Counted from the stretch's first letter, positions 15,851 through 25,432 are shown. The stretch is 60,087 bases of DNA from an uncultured Bacteroidales bacterium (GCA_902801325.1 CADCHQ010000020.1:1-60087); one strand, 5' to 3'. The notes: generated from the letters alone by a model not told the origin. Numbers and translations are program-made.

Positions 15851-17689
15851 ATGAAAACACGAACCTTTACCCTTTTAATCATTGCCCTGACCTTGAGTCT
15901 GCAATCCTTTGGAAAGATAGTAAATACGCCAAATCCGTGCGGACCTCTGCCCAACGCCGACCAACTGCGATGGCAGGATATGGAGATGTATGCCTTCATT
16001 CACTATTCGCTGAACACCTATACCGACCAGGAATGGGGATTCGGCAATGAATCGCCCGACCTATTTAATCCTTCCAACCTCGACTGCCGGCAGTGGGCTC
16101 GCGTGTGCAAGCAAGCTGGTATGCGAGGCATCATCCTCACAGCCAAGCATCATTGTGGCTTCTGCCTTTGGCCATCGGCCTATACCGAATATTCTGTGAA
16201 GAATGCGCCTTGGAAGAACGGGCAGGGCGATGTCGTTCGTGAGTTGGCCGATGCCTGTCGGAAGGAGAACCTGAAGTTTGCCGTCTATCTGTCGCCTTGG
16301 GATCGCAATCATCCCGAATACGGACGACCTGAGTACATCACCTATTTCCGTAATCAGTTGCGCGAACTCCTGACACAATACGGAGATATCTTCGAGGTGT
16401 GGTTCGATGGCGCCAACGGTGGAAACGGATGGTACGGAGGAGCTAACGAAACGCGAAAGATTGATGATAAGATTTATTATCAGTGGCTGGACACTTATAA
16501 GTTGATTCGCGAACTCCAACCCCATTGCGTCATTTGGGGCGATAATGCCAATCGTGCCGACCTGCGCTGGGTGGGTACGGAAGCAGGATTCGTTGGCGAC
16601 CCCAACTGGAGTTTGATGTACGCCGAGGGACAGGCAAACGGCGATATGCTGCACCACGGAGTGGAGAACGGCAATGTGTGGTGTCCGGGTGAGACAAACA
16701 CCAGCATAAGGCCGGGGTGGTTCTATCACGAACCGGAAAATGCACATGTGAAGAGTCTGTCGAAACTGATGGATACCTATTATAAGTCCGTTGGTCGCAA
16801 CTCCACCTTGCTGCTCAACTTCCCCATAGCACCCAACGGACGCATTCATCCCACCGATAGTCTGCGGGGCATAGCCTTTGCCGATATGATAAAGAAGGTG
16901 TTCAAAGACAATCTTGCTCGCAAGGCGAAAATCACGGCCACCAATGTTCGAGGTGGACAGAAACAGTTCGCACCCAAGCGTGTTACCGATGGGAAAGCTA
17001 ACACCTACTGGGCTACTGACGACCAGGTAACGAAAGCCTCGCTGACTCTGGAGTTTGACAAACCAACCACCTTCAACCGATTCCTTGCTGAGGAGTACAT
17101 CGCCTTGGGACAACGCGTGAAGAAGTTTGCTCTTGAGGTGTGGATTGATGGAGAGTGGCAACCCTTGCGCGATGCACTTGTTGATAATGGCGACGGACTG
17201 ACGACGATAGGGCATAGACGCATCATCTGCTTCCCTACAGTTACCACCACGCGTCTGCGCTTCACCATTCTGGACAGCAAGGCCTGTCCACTCATCTCCG
17301 AAGTCGGACTATATTTGGCACCAGAACTGACGGCAGACATCCCCAATTCGGGAGAGAAACGCTCGTCGGGACTGCATATCTTCTTTAGTAGTCCCAAACA
17401 AATGTTCATTGATTGCGAGGCCGACCAAACGATAACGGCTTTCCGATATCTCCCGCCTCAGAACACGCGCGAAGGCACAATTACGCGTTATACTTTGTGG
17501 GCTTCTCTGGATTGGAACAAGTGGGAGAAACTAGCCTCAGGCGAATTCTCCAACATTGTCAACAATCCCATCTGGCAAACCATTAAGTTCACCCCCATGA
17601 AGGCAAGAGTGCTACGCCTCGAAGCCGACCAACTGGCCGAAGGTGACCGTATGGCTTTCGAGGATGTGGAAGTGGTGACTCAACCCTGA
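15851..17689 (+). CDS. Secreted alpha-L-fucosidase, GH29
   Basis: This 612-residue protein has a signal peptide (about 1-21), a GH29 (beta/alpha)8 barrel (about 30-350) and a C-terminal F5/8-type-C-like sugar-binding sandwich (DGKANTYWATDD, about 365-485), then a further sandwich region. Typical GH29 elements are FIHYSLNTYTDQEWG, ILTAKHHCGFCLWPS and the nucleophile Asp186 in VWFDGANGG. It releases alpha-L-fucose from glycans. It is a single gene with its own promoter, divergent from the kinase/GH31 pair. The facing CE6-type esterase ends 59 bp downstream. Confidence 0.9.
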   Translation: MKTRTFTLLIIALTLSLQSFGKIVNTPNPCGPLPNADQLRWQDMEMYAFIHYSLNTYTDQEWGFGNESPDLFNPSNLDCRQWARVCKQAGMRGIILTAKHHCGFCLWPSAYTEYSVKNAPWKNGQGDVVRELADACRKENLKFAVYLSPWDRNHPEYGRPEYITYFRNQLRELLTQYGDIFEVWFDGANGGNGWYGGANETRKIDDKIYYQWLDTYKLIRELQPHCVIWGDNANRADLRWVGTEAGFVGDPNWSLMYAEGQANGDMLHHGVENGNVWCPGETNTSIRPGWFYHEPENAHVKSLSKLMDTYYKSVGRNSTLLLNFPIAPNGRIHPTDSLRGIAFADMIKKVFKDNLARKAKITATNVRGGQKQFAPKRVTDGKANTYWATDDQVTKASLTLEFDKPTTFNRFLAEEYIALGQRVKKFALEVWIDGEWQPLRDALVDNGDGLTTIGHRRIICFPTVTTTRLRFTILDSKACPLISEVGLYLAPELTADIPNSGEKRSSGLHIFFSSPKQMFIDCEADQTITAFRYLPPQNTREGTITRYTLWASLDWNKWEKLASGEFSNIVNNPIWQTIKFTPMKARVLRLEADQLAEGDRMAFEDVEVVTQP

Positions 17690-17747
17690 ACAAAGAGAGA
17701 GTCACCACCCGAATAAGTTAGTTGTAAGGCGGAATACTGCTGTCTCG

Positions 17748-19442
17748 CTATCGCTTCAGCATTAGGCGACCCTTAACGATGTAGAGTCCACGAGGCAGGT
17801 TCTGCCAATTGTGAGTGTTGCCTGCCTTCATGCCCTGAATCGAATAAACGTCTGTCTTCTCAGTCCCTTCTGCAAGAATGTCATAAACATCGGTCGGCGT
17901 GAAGTCGCTGTTGTTGGTCAGGTACATGTCCTCGACAGGGATAGTGCCTCCGTTGCTCCACAGGGCGATGATGTGGATATTGGTCAGATCGAGGGTCTTC
18001 GTCGAACCATTTTCTGAATACTTCAGGTTTTGCAAAGGAATGCCGACGGTTGTGCGTGACCTGATGGCAGTGGAGTAGTATCCACCAGTGATGTCGTTCT
18101 TCGGGTAAATCCTGACGAATGTGCCAAAACTCAGTTGCTCTTTGAGTTTGAGGACCAAATACTTGTAGACCGAGATGTCGACTCCATTTTCATATACCCA
18201 GCCGGCTTGTCCGTTCTTCTCTTGGGTGAAGGTGCGTGCCTCCTCGTCATAGGTAAGTGGACCAGCGAGTGCAGTAATGTTGTCGCTGTTGAATGGGAAG
18301 AAGCGTACATCCAGGTTGACGGTCGAAGTTTCCTTCTTGCCTGTGAAGTCGGTGTAGGAAATATCTACACTGCTGTTCGTCTCTTCCTTGGCAACTAAGA
18401 GACCGTTGGCGAAGGTGAGGTCGGTGTTGGTGAACTCACAATTGGGTGCAATCTCCTCGGTATGTCCGTCCACGAAGATTCCCTTGATGGGGTAGGGTTC
18501 TCCGTTTCCGCATTTCATCACCTTGTCGCTAACCTCCATCTTCTTCAGCGTGTAGAACTTCTTTTGAGCGAGAGGAATGTTATAGCCACTTGTGGCCACA
18601 GCAGGTACGCCCAGACATTTCAGTGCCTCGTAGGCATAACGCTTTCCCATGATGCGATAGCCCATAGCACAGAAGTGCCAGGGGTCGGTATTGTTTCCCT
18701 CGCAATCGTTGGAGTGGATGACATGAGCCGTAGGGATGACGCTAGGCAGACGGTTGATTATGCTATTGTGTCCCCAACAAGCACCTCCGTATTCCTCACG
18801 AAGCGTTTCTCCAGCAAAGAGAGGAACGGTGTCGGCACTCAGGCCAAGGTCGGTGAGAATGTCGTTGTAAATCTTCTTCACCTCATTGGGCCAAGTCTGC
18901 TGGGTGTTGTTCGATTCACCTTGATGCAGGAGTATGCCCTTGATGACACCCGATTCTTGAGCCTTGCGTGCCATATCGATGAGACGCTTGTAGGGATTGC
19001 CTCCGTAGTAGTTGTTGGCGAGCATTGTCGACCAGTTGCCTACGTCAGTCATCTGTGTCTGGTATTTGTCCTTGTCGAACATCTCGATGGCACAACCACC
19101 TATGGCCACATTCACCACGCCAACCTTAACTTCAGATGGCAGGGCTGCCACCATAGTGCGTCCGAAATAGTCGGCCATTCCTAGTTTACCTACGGGATTC
19201 ACGATGGGTGGAACGGCGGTGTACCATTGGCCCATAGTACGACTAGGTGAACTGAAGTTTGTGGTAGCCAGCATGCGGAAGCGGGAGTCCACATTCGACT
19301 TGTCCATCGCCTCGGCTTCGGCGTTTCCCTCCATATTCGACTGGCCAAAGCAGAGGTAGATGTAGAAATTGGGGTTGACCTCAGCCATTGCATGGAGAAC
19401 AGGCGCGAGAATCAGGCTCATGATAAAGAATATTCGTTTCAT
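17748..19442 (-). CDS. Secreted SASA/CE6-type carbohydrate esterase
   Basis: 564 residues: signal peptide (MKRIFFIMSLILAPVLHAMA), then an SGNH-like SASA domain with GQSNMEG (Ser35 nucleophile), GGCAIEMF, LLHQGESNN and the Asp-His block DPWHFCAMGYRIMGKRYA. This fits carbohydrate esterase family 6 / sialate O-acetylesterase relatives. A C-terminal sandwich region follows (about 290-520). The last about 35 residues (VYSIQGMKAGN ... LPRGLYIVKGRLMLKR) look like a type-IX-secretion sorting tail. It would remove acetyl groups from xylan or sialylated glycans; the sequence does not decide which. Confidence 0.8.
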   Translation of the reverse strand: MKRIFFIMSLILAPVLHAMAEVNPNFYIYLCFGQSNMEGNAEAEAMDKSNVDSRFRMLATTNFSSPSRTMGQWYTAVPPIVNPVGKLGMADYFGRTMVAALPSEVKVGVVNVAIGGCAIEMFDKDKYQTQMTDVGNWSTMLANNYYGGNPYKRLIDMARKAQESGVIKGILLHQGESNNTQQTWPNEVKKIYNDILTDLGLSADTVPLFAGETLREEYGGACWGHNSIINRLPSVIPTAHVIHSNDCEGNNTDPWHFCAMGYRIMGKRYAYEALKCLGVPAVATSGYNIPLAQKKFYTLKKMEVSDKVMKCGNGEPYPIKGIFVDGHTEEIAPNCEFTNTDLTFANGLLVAKEETNSSVDISYTDFTGKKETSTVNLDVRFFPFNSDNITALAGPLTYDEEARTFTQEKNGQAGWVYENGVDISVYKYLVLKLKEQLSFGTFVRIYPKNDITGGYYSTAIRSRTTVGIPLQNLKYSENGSTKTLDLTNIHIIALWSNGGTIPVEDMYLTNNSDFTPTDVYDILAEGTEKTDVYSIQGMKAGNTHNWQNLPRGLYIVKGRLMLKR

Positions 19443-19649
19443 AAAACGATGGTATTTAATGTCAAATGTATAATGTCAAATGTCAAGGCTGCGATTGAGC
19501 GAGAGCAGAATGAAGTTTACTTCGATTATGCCGAGCGTGAGCAGGCTCGAGGCGAAGCCTCAAATGTCTAAGGTCTAAAGTCAAAGGTCGAGACGAAGCG
19601 TCAAATGGTAAATAGTAAATCGTGAAATCGTCAAATCGTCAAATGTCAA
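19443..19649. repeat. Heptamer and REP-like repeats
   Basis: AATGTCA/TGTCAAA heptamers occur at about 19458-19487 and 19600-19645. They surround a gcgagagcagaatgaagtttacttcgattatgccgag REP-like core (about 19500-19545), the same core as at 51546-51590. No gene seen. Confidence 0.8.
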
Positions 19650-22600
19650 TCACTTCTTCACTACTTTCCTACCGTTAACGATGTAGATGCCAGAGGGCAG
19701 ACCTTGCAATGATGTAGTTCCGCGACGAACCATTTGGCCAGTAACGGAATAAACATTGTTGTCTTCTGCATCCCTAGTCTCACTATCCACACCTTCGATG
19801 CCTGTGGGCAGGGAGTTGTTATTAGCCTGACCATAGACATTCGTCTGGTAGAATTTCACGCGATAGGGCCATTGCTCTACCGTGCTCTCTTCACTCCAAC
19901 TGAGCCAGTCACGTGTCCAATAGATGGTGGGGGCTCCACTGACAACCAACCACACATACTGGCACTGGGCAGGACACTCGAAGGCTATGGTCTGCTGGGG
20001 ATGGATGGTTGTGGCTCGGGCGATATCGCCATAAACGCGTGTGCCGTCCTTCTTCAGTGCCACAAACCCTATGCGCCAGCCTCCGCGATTGGTGTTGTAG
20101 GAGTTATAGCCGTCGGCACCAGCCTTGCCTTCAAACTCGACGTAGATGGTTTTCTTTGTCGTGGGGGCATTGACGCGAATGGCGTTGTTACCCCAGTTCT
20201 CGATGCAGTTGCTCTGCTTCGGCCACCAGAAGGCTTCGCTGTCCTTGGTCAGTTCCGTCTGATTTCTGAAGCCTATTCTGCTTTTGCCGTTCTCGCGGAT
20301 GGGGTCGAGGTCGAAGGTGGTCATGCGTGCACCATACTCCCACATCTCATCGCCCAACTGGTTGAGTTTCTGGCTCGTAGTGCCTGTCATCGTCAGGCGC
20401 ATATAGGCTTGGAAGGGGTCTTCAGGACTCTTCGATTCATTCCAGAGGCGTCCGATAATGCCCATACCGTGTTTGTGGCAGAAGTAATCTTGAATGAAAT
20501 AGTTGTTGTATCGAAGGTCGACGCACAAAGGATGGCGATGAAGTCCGTTGATGGTGCCTCCGAACCAGTCGTTGCCTTGGTTGGAATCCCACACAAACTG
20601 CATCTTGGGATAGAACTTGTAGGCTTGCCATTGGGCGCACATCTCCCAGAATACATTTAGGGTCGATTGTCCCCAATTGTACATCCAGCCGTTCCAGTCT
20701 CCATTGTCGCAGTGGGTCTGATATTGGAAGCAGTGACCAATCTCGTGGGCCACGGTTTGTCCCGAACGGGAGGTATGTGCTCCGTTGGATAGTGTGAGCA
20801 GACCTATCTGGTCGTCAATGCCACTTCCGCTGGCTTCCCACTCGGTAGTGTGCCTGAGGCGAATAATCATCTTGTAGGTGTCCGTCTTTGACTTCCCTTG
20901 GTTGATGGTAATGAACTTCAAACTATCGGCATAGAACTCGAATATGCGGTCGGCATTGGCCAAAATGCCAGGAACGGCACTAGGCACATCTGTTCCATAG
21001 CCGGCTTCCCAGAAGAGAATCCAGTGCTTCGATTGCATCGAGCGGTCATAGCACCACTGGTTGGTGGAAACCTTCAGTTGAGCATCCGTTCCACAAGCGC
21101 TGCCGCTGCAATAAATCTTCTTGTCTACAGCCGAGATTCGTGTGTTCAGTGTGTTGGCAGCTGCCCTTATTTGGGCGTCTGTCAAGGAATAGTCCACCAT
21201 TTTCTCCTTGGCTGTTGCGATGGCGCTTACAAGGTTGTTGAGAGCAGTAGCCTTGCGTTTGTCGCCTTCCCACCAACCGAGTACCGTTTCGGCGTATGTG
21301 ATGCGTGCCTGCAGGGCGTCATAGAGTTGGCGTGAAGCCTCTGCGGCGTCTATGGCAGCAAGCAGGTCGGTACGTGCCTGACTGAGTGCTTCAGTATCGT
21401 AGATCGTATTGCCATCAGCGTCTGTGCCAATGCCTTCCAGTGCTGCTTGTGCGCTTTCTATGGCAGCGTTCATCTTGTCTGCCGCACTAGCCTGTATGCC
21501 TTTCTCCAGATAAGTCTGTCCTTCAGCAATCAGGTTCCGTATCTCCTGTGCCAAATCGGCATTGCTGGCTTCTCCGACATAGAGCAACTTGAAGTTATCG
21601 ACACACAGGTAATTGCCTGTGGCGTTCTGTGCCTGCAATCCGATGACCACCGCCTCCGTCTCGTTGATGACGGCGAAGGGCACCGTGTATTGCTTCATGC
21701 TGGTGATGGTGGTCTTCGACGTTCCTGCCACAAGTTCGGCACCCGTCTGTGGCGTTCCCTTGTTGGTAGTGCTATTCGAGCCGGTTTGTTGGATATGAAG
21801 GGCATAAGCCGTCAGTTGGTACTTTCCGCGTGGCAATTTCTGGATGGTTTGAATTACTGAGGCGCTTCCTATCTGCTGACCGATGCCGACCCACGATTCC
21901 AGGTAGAATGTGCCTTGTTTGCGTGAGAACACGGTGTTGCTCTGCGTCTGCATGTTCTGGGTTGTCCAGCCCGATGTGCCATTGCTCTCGAACGAAGGAT
22001 TCTGGATGTAGTGGGTCATGTCCACGGGATTCTCCTCCGAGGCATTGAGCATGTTGTAGTTGTTCAGTGTTTGTTTGAGCACGTATGTGGCCTCGAGCAC
22101 CTGAGGCATCGTGGCCTCTGCGTCGTCATAAACCTGTTGTGCTTGGTCGATGGCGGTCTTCAGTTCGGCAGCACCCTTTCCCGTACCTTCTCCGTAGGCC
22201 TTGGTGGCATTGGTGATAGTAGTTTTTAGCGTAGTCTTGCTCACTGTCATGTCCTGCCCCATGATGCGTACATAGTCGATGAGCAAACAGGCAGAGTTCG
22301 TCGAAGCACCAGTCGCAGCCTTGTATCCGATTTGTATGCGTCCGCTGGTCGTCTTTGTCAGGGTGAAAGTGATTTGGTCCACGGTCCATGCCTTAGCCGC
22401 ATAACTCGTCACGTTGGACATCACGGCAGTTCCCGTCGTAGGCACCCAGCCCAGTTGGGATGTTCCTTTGATGACGGACTTGCCGTTGTACGTGGGAACG
22501 GTGATGGTGTATGTGCCTTTAGGCAATGTCACGTTTTGGTAGTAGACGAATGTCTGTTCCCATCCCGTTGAAAGTGCGAGTCCGCCACCTGCTTCGCCGT

Positions 22601-22868
22601 CGTATCCTTGTGCCGGAACAGTAGCACTGTTGAACGTGCCTCCAAAGCCGAACTCGTAGATGCCTGTGATGGTGTAGTCGGCACTCAGTTCTGCCGTCCA
22701 TCCCTCAATGTCGAGGATTTCTTGTGCCACCTTGGCCGTGCTGTTGGCGTCGTAGTGGAAGCCTGTGTCGAACCCATAGTTCGTGAGGTAGTATTTTGTG
22801 ATGTCGTCCTGAGCCCAAAGGGTCGTGCTTGTCACGAAACACAAAAGAAAGAGTAGTTTTGCCTTCAT
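19650..22868 (-). CDS. Very large secreted zinc metallopeptidase, multidomain
   Basis: About 1072 residues. The start is set at 22868 (MKAKLLFLLCFVTSTTLWAQ, a clear signal peptide), because the 46 upstream codons lack any signal. Two jelly-roll binding-like regions come first (about 20-190 and 280-420). A helical FIVAR-like segment follows (about 430-600), then a catalytic region with HEIGHCFQYQTHC (HExxH zinc motif near residue 705) and downstream WEMCAQWQAYK supplying a possible third ligand. The end, GLPSGIYIVNGRKVVKK, resembles a type-IX-secretion tail. It resembles DUF6055/M60-like glycan-associated proteases, but I am unsure of the family. It lies next to esterase and fucosidase genes, so a glycoprotein target is plausible. 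Confidence 0.75.
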   Translation of the reverse strand: MKAKLLFLLCFVTSTTLWAQDDITKYYLTNYGFDTGFHYDANSTAKVAQEILDIEGWTAELSADYTITGIYEFGFGGTFNSATVPAQGYDGEAGGGLALSTGWEQTFVYYQNVTLPKGTYTITVPTYNGKSVIKGTSQLGWVPTTGTAVMSNVTSYAAKAWTVDQITFTLTKTTSGRIQIGYKAATGASTNSACLLIDYVRIMGQDMTVSKTTLKTTITNATKAYGEGTGKGAAELKTAIDQAQQVYDDAEATMPQVLEATYVLKQTLNNYNMLNASEENPVDMTHYIQNPSFESNGTSGWTTQNMQTQSNTVFSRKQGTFYLESWVGIGQQIGSASVIQTIQKLPRGKYQLTAYALHIQQTGSNSTTNKGTPQTGAELVAGTSKTTITSMKQYTVPFAVINETEAVVIGLQAQNATGNYLCVDNFKLLYVGEASNADLAQEIRNLIAEGQTYLEKGIQASAADKMNAAIESAQAALEGIGTDADGNTIYDTEALSQARTDLLAAIDAAEASRQLYDALQARITYAETVLGWWEGDKRKATALNNLVSAIATAKEKMVDYSLTDAQIRAAANTLNTRISAVDKKIYCSGSACGTDAQLKVSTNQWCYDRSMQSKHWILFWEAGYGTDVPSAVPGILANADRIFEFYADSLKFITINQGKSKTDTYKMIIRLRHTTEWEASGSGIDDQIGLLTLSNGAHTSRSGQTVAHEIGHCFQYQTHCDNGDWNGWMYNWGQSTLNVFWEMCAQWQAYKFYPKMQFVWDSNQGNDWFGGTINGLHRHPLCVDLRYNNYFIQDYFCHKHGMGIIGRLWNESKSPEDPFQAYMRLTMTGTTSQKLNQLGDEMWEYGARMTTFDLDPIRENGKSRIGFRNQTELTKDSEAFWWPKQSNCIENWGNNAIRVNAPTTKKTIYVEFEGKAGADGYNSYNTNRGGWRIGFVALKKDGTRVYGDIARATTIHPQQTIAFECPAQCQYVWLVVSGAPTIYWTRDWLSWSEESTVEQWPYRVKFYQTNVYGQANNNSLPTGIEGVDSETRDAEDNNVYSVTGQMVRRGTTSLQGLPSGIYIVNGRKVVKK

Positions 22869-22929
22869 AATATCGTAATGCTTTTTAATGTTGTGTTCCT
22901 TATATGTGTATGATATGGCCATGAACGGC

Positions 22930-23658
22930 TTAGTCTTTGAGGCCCGAAGCAATGGCTTCGCGCGAGAGGTCCATAGCGTTCTTGATGTTCTCCGGACCTT
23001 TGCCAATGGGGGCTATGGGCTTGTGGATGGTCATCGAAAGGGGATGCCAGAAGACGAAGTTCACGGGACCTCTCCGTCGACTCAGTACATGGTAGGGACC
23101 GTTGAGCGTGATGGGAACAACGGGCAACTGGAGTTCGTCGGCCAACTGATAGGCGCCGCGGAAGAATGGTCCCATCTCTCCCGTCAGCGTCCTTTGTCCT
23201 TCAGGGAATACCACGAGCGACGTGCCGTGCTGAAGCACTTCGCGTGCCCTATCGTGTGTCTGTTGCAGCGCCTTGGGACCTCGCTTGTCGACAAAGATGT
23301 GTCCTGCCGATTCACAGGCTTTCCCGATGAGGGGAGCCTTGCGCAATTCGCTCTTCATCATCCACTTAAAGTTGCGTCCCAGATAACCGTAGATAAGGAA
23401 GATATCGAAAGAACCCTGATGGTTGGCGACAAAGACGTAGGAGGTCTTGTGGTCAATATTCTCATGACCTTCCGTATGGACGGGCAGCAGGAGGATGCGC
23501 ATAAACCAGCGCGACCACACATGGCCGGGCCAGTAACCCCAGAAATGGGCAGAACCGATGGTGGAACCAATGATGGTGGCAAGTGCCGTCACAATGGTGA
23601 TGATAATAAGCAAAGGTGCTGCAATCAGCAGTTGATAGATGCGATAGAGATATTTCAC
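22930..23658 (-). CDS. plsC: 1-acyl-sn-glycerol-3-phosphate acyltransferase
   Basis: This 242-residue membrane-bound acyltransferase has N-terminal hydrophobic helices (LLIAAPLLIIITIVTALATII). The catalytic HX4D motif is NHQGSFD, and the glycerol-phosphate-binding motif is VVFPEGQRTLTG, with a third block PVVPITLNG. It adds the second acyl chain to lysophosphatidate in phospholipid synthesis. The downstream peptidase gene starts 62 bp away, and upstream lies a repeat-rich gap. Confidence 0.9.
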   Translation of the reverse strand: MKYLYRIYQLLIAAPLLIIITIVTALATIIGSTIGSAHFWGYWPGHVWSRWFMRILLLPVHTEGHENIDHKTSYVFVANHQGSFDIFLIYGYLGRNFKWMMKSELRKAPLIGKACESAGHIFVDKRGPKALQQTHDRAREVLQHGTSLVVFPEGQRTLTGEMGPFFRGAYQLADELQLPVVPITLNGPYHVLSRRRGPVNFVFWHPLSMTIHKPIAPIGKGPENIKNAMDLSREAIASGLKD

Positions 23659-23679
23659 GTTTTTACGATTTTACAATTT

Positions 23680-23880
23680 AAGCCCCTCTCTCTAAATCTC
23701 TCCCCCGAATGGGAGAGACTTGTGATGAAGGCTATCAACTTTTAATTTTTATCTCACTTTTCTCTTTTCTCTTTTCATATTTCTCTCTTTTTCTCGCCCT
23801 TTAAGGGAGAGGTAGAGAGGGTCTTTTCTCTTTTTACTTTTCTCTTCCTCCCCTTCGGGGGAGTTAGAGGGGGGCTGTTT
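23680..23880. repeat. CT/GA-rich palindromic repeats (intergenic family members)
   Basis: Three related units are visible: CCCCTCTCTCTAAATCTCTC with CCCCCGAATGGGAG (23682-23722), GCCCTTTAAGGGAGAGGTAGAG (about 23798-23820) and CCTCCCCTTCGGGGGAGTTAGAG (about 23847-23872). Tracts of TTTTCTCTTTT lie between them. These define the consensus seen again inside genes. Confidence 0.85.
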
Positions 23881-23885
23881 TTTAA

Positions 23886-24845
23886 TTATGCAATATTGCT
23901 TGCGAGGAACTCGCGAATCCTATTTTCCGGCATTCCGCGTCGCAGGGCGTAGTCCTTCAGCTGGTCCTCACCGATGTGCCCGATAGCAAAGTGCCGGGCT
24001 TGGGGATGACTGATGATGAGTCCACTCGTCGAGGCATGTGGGCGCATAGCACCGCTTTCCGTCAGACTCACACCGATGCCTTTCATGTCCAGCAATTCGT
24101 CGATGAGGAAGTTCAGACTCTGGTCGGGTAGGGAAGGATAACCCACTGCAGGTCTGCGACCTACATATTTTTCTTGAAGCATTTCTTCAATAGTCAACCG
24201 TTCGTCCTTGGCATAGCCCCAGAGCTCTTTCCTTACCTCCTCGTGCATGCGTTCGGCTGTTGCCTCGGCCAACCTGTCGGCCAGCGTCTGGGCCAGCATG
24301 AGGTGGTAGTCATCAGTATGTTCACTATTTATCATTTTCTCGTCAACGGAGGTGACAAAGAGCCCAACGGTTCCCGTCTGCCCCGATTCCACGGGCGGAA
24401 GGAAGTCGGCCCAACACAAACATGTCTCCCCGTGCTGCTGGCGCAGGAGAGGCAAGCGAATGCCATTTGAGACTTTGCCTCGACCTTTGGCATTAGACAT
24501 TTGACATTTGACATCAGACATTTGCTTTAGCAGAATGTCTTCCCCCTCTCCATTGGCCTCGTACAAGCCGACAATGGCGTGTGTCTGGGCTTGTCCATCG
24601 AGGTTGTGCAGTAGCGCCAGCGCATCGTCGTACAGCTTCATGGCCTCTTGGGCCTTCGGCTTCTCGGCGTCAGGAAACGATGCCAACCACTGAGCGCGGC
24701 ACGAGGTGCAGTCGTGAATCCGGGCCACGTTGCCATAGCGCGCAGGGAATCCCCACGCATTGAAGAAGTAAAGCCAGTTGACGTATGGCTCCACCTCGTG
24801 CAACTCATAGTGCAGCGTCCAGATTCCTCCTGTCCCTTCTCTCAT
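23886..24845 (-). CDS. Stand-alone MetH reactivation-domain protein
   Basis: About 319 residues, matching the C-terminal AdoMet-binding activation domain of cobalamin-dependent methionine synthase (RKELWGYAKDERLTIEEM, YVGRRPAVGYPSLPDQS, ISHPQARHFAIGHIGEDQL). It would support reductive remethylation of inactivated cob(II)alamin MetH encoded elsewhere. The start is the ATG at 24845, which overlaps the stop of the upstream gene as ATGA. A longer open frame upstream lies inside that gene. Residues encoded at about 24478-24536 (QMSDVKCQMSNAKGRGKVSN) interrupt the domain between EDILL and RLPLLRQQHGE and come from the AATGTCA microsatellite. Confidence 0.85.
   Translation of the reverse strand: MREGTGGIWTLHYELHEVEPYVNWLYFFNAWGFPARYGNVARIHDCTSCRAQWLASFPDAEKPKAQEAMKLYDDALALLHNLDGQAQTHAIVGLYEANGEGEDILLKQMSDVKCQMSNAKGRGKVSNGIRLPLLRQQHGETCLCWADFLPPVESGQTGTVGLFVTSVDEKMINSEHTDDYHLMLAQTLADRLAEATAERMHEEVRKELWGYAKDERLTIEEMLQEKYVGRRPAVGYPSLPDQSLNFLIDELLDMKGIGVSLTESGAMRPHASTSGLIISHPQARHFAIGHIGEDQLKDYALRRGMPENRIREFLASNIA
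24478..24536 (-). repeat. AATGTCA heptamer microsatellite in frame inside a gene
   Basis: gacatttgacatttgacatc is the same heptamer that fills the intergenic gaps at 19.45-19.65 and 43.48-43.52 kb. Here it encodes part of the MetH activation protein. Confidence 0.85.
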
Positions 24846-25384
24846 ACCTTGGTCATGTGATACCCCATGCGACGCAACCATGTGGCCATCCCCATGAGAT
24901 AGAGCTGGTGCAGGCAAGCCACATAGGCGCGGAAGGCCTCCGGCGTGCCAGGTTCTATGGGCTGGTGGCGCAGGAAACTAAGTACGTGGGCTGCCGTGTC
25001 GCTCGTCAGTTTGTCAAGTTCCGATGACTCGTCATCTTTCAGTTCCAGGATTTCCTCGCGGATGTATTCGTCCATCTCGTCATAGCCTCGCTTGTCGCGC
25101 AGGTAGACATACAAGTCTTCCATCTGGGCATAGTGCAGCCAATCGCGGTCCCACATCCTTGCCAGAGCCATACCGATGTACATCATCCAGCCCAGCGAAG
25201 CCGTGGGATACTGATTGAATTCACGAACCCCGTCGGGCAGATACGCCTTTGCAATGGCCTCCCATCGTTCTTCCACGTCGGGACAGTCAGGCAACCGTTC
25301 GTCCACGGCGCCACGCCTTGTCAAGTACTCGTGCACGTCCTTGTGCAACCACTCCTCAAATCGTTCCATTCGGGCACAGTTCAT
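24842..25384 (-). CDS. Conserved hypothetical protein upstream of MetH activation gene
   Basis: The protein has 180 residues, is soluble, acidic and mostly helical, with motifs LPDGVREFNQYPTASLGWMMYIGMALARMWD and RGYDEMDEYIREEIL. I do not know its function. It overlaps the next gene by 4 bp (ATGA), so the two are translationally coupled and probably work together. It has a perfect promoter on the minus strand (TTTG at 25429-25432, 20 nt, TATCTTTG at 25401-25408), leaving a leader of under about 15 nt. Confidence 0.75.
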   Translation of the reverse strand: MNCARMERFEEWLHKDVHEYLTRRGAVDERLPDCPDVEERWEAIAKAYLPDGVREFNQYPTASLGWMMYIGMALARMWDRDWLHYAQMEDLYVYLRDKRGYDEMDEYIREEILELKDDESSELDKLTSDTAAHVLSFLRHQPIEPGTPEAFRAYVACLHQLYLMGMATWLRRMGYHMTKV

Positions 25385-25400
25385 CCTTATTATGCGTAGG

Positions 25401-25432
25401 CAAAGATACGAATAAGCGAGCGAAATTGCAAA
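25401..25432 (-). promoter_or_regulatory. Promoter TTTG-N20-TATCTTTG
   Basis: Exact Bacteroidota -33/-7 arrangement for the hypothetical/MetH-activation operon. The spacer contains the cgcttattcg sequence also seen at the tRNA-His promoter. Confidence 0.75.

Noticed and set aside
16061..17215. 384-codon antisense open frame inside the GH29 gene
   Set aside because: The sense strand encodes a clear GH29 enzyme with promoter and signal peptide; the antisense protein has no recognisable domain.
19734..20660. 308-codon open frame opposite the metallopeptidase
   Set aside because: It is a shadow of the HExxH-containing gene and resembles no known protein.
22869..23006. N-terminal extension of the metallopeptidase
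   Set aside because: It would bury the signal peptide 46 residues inside the protein and overlap the plsC coding region.
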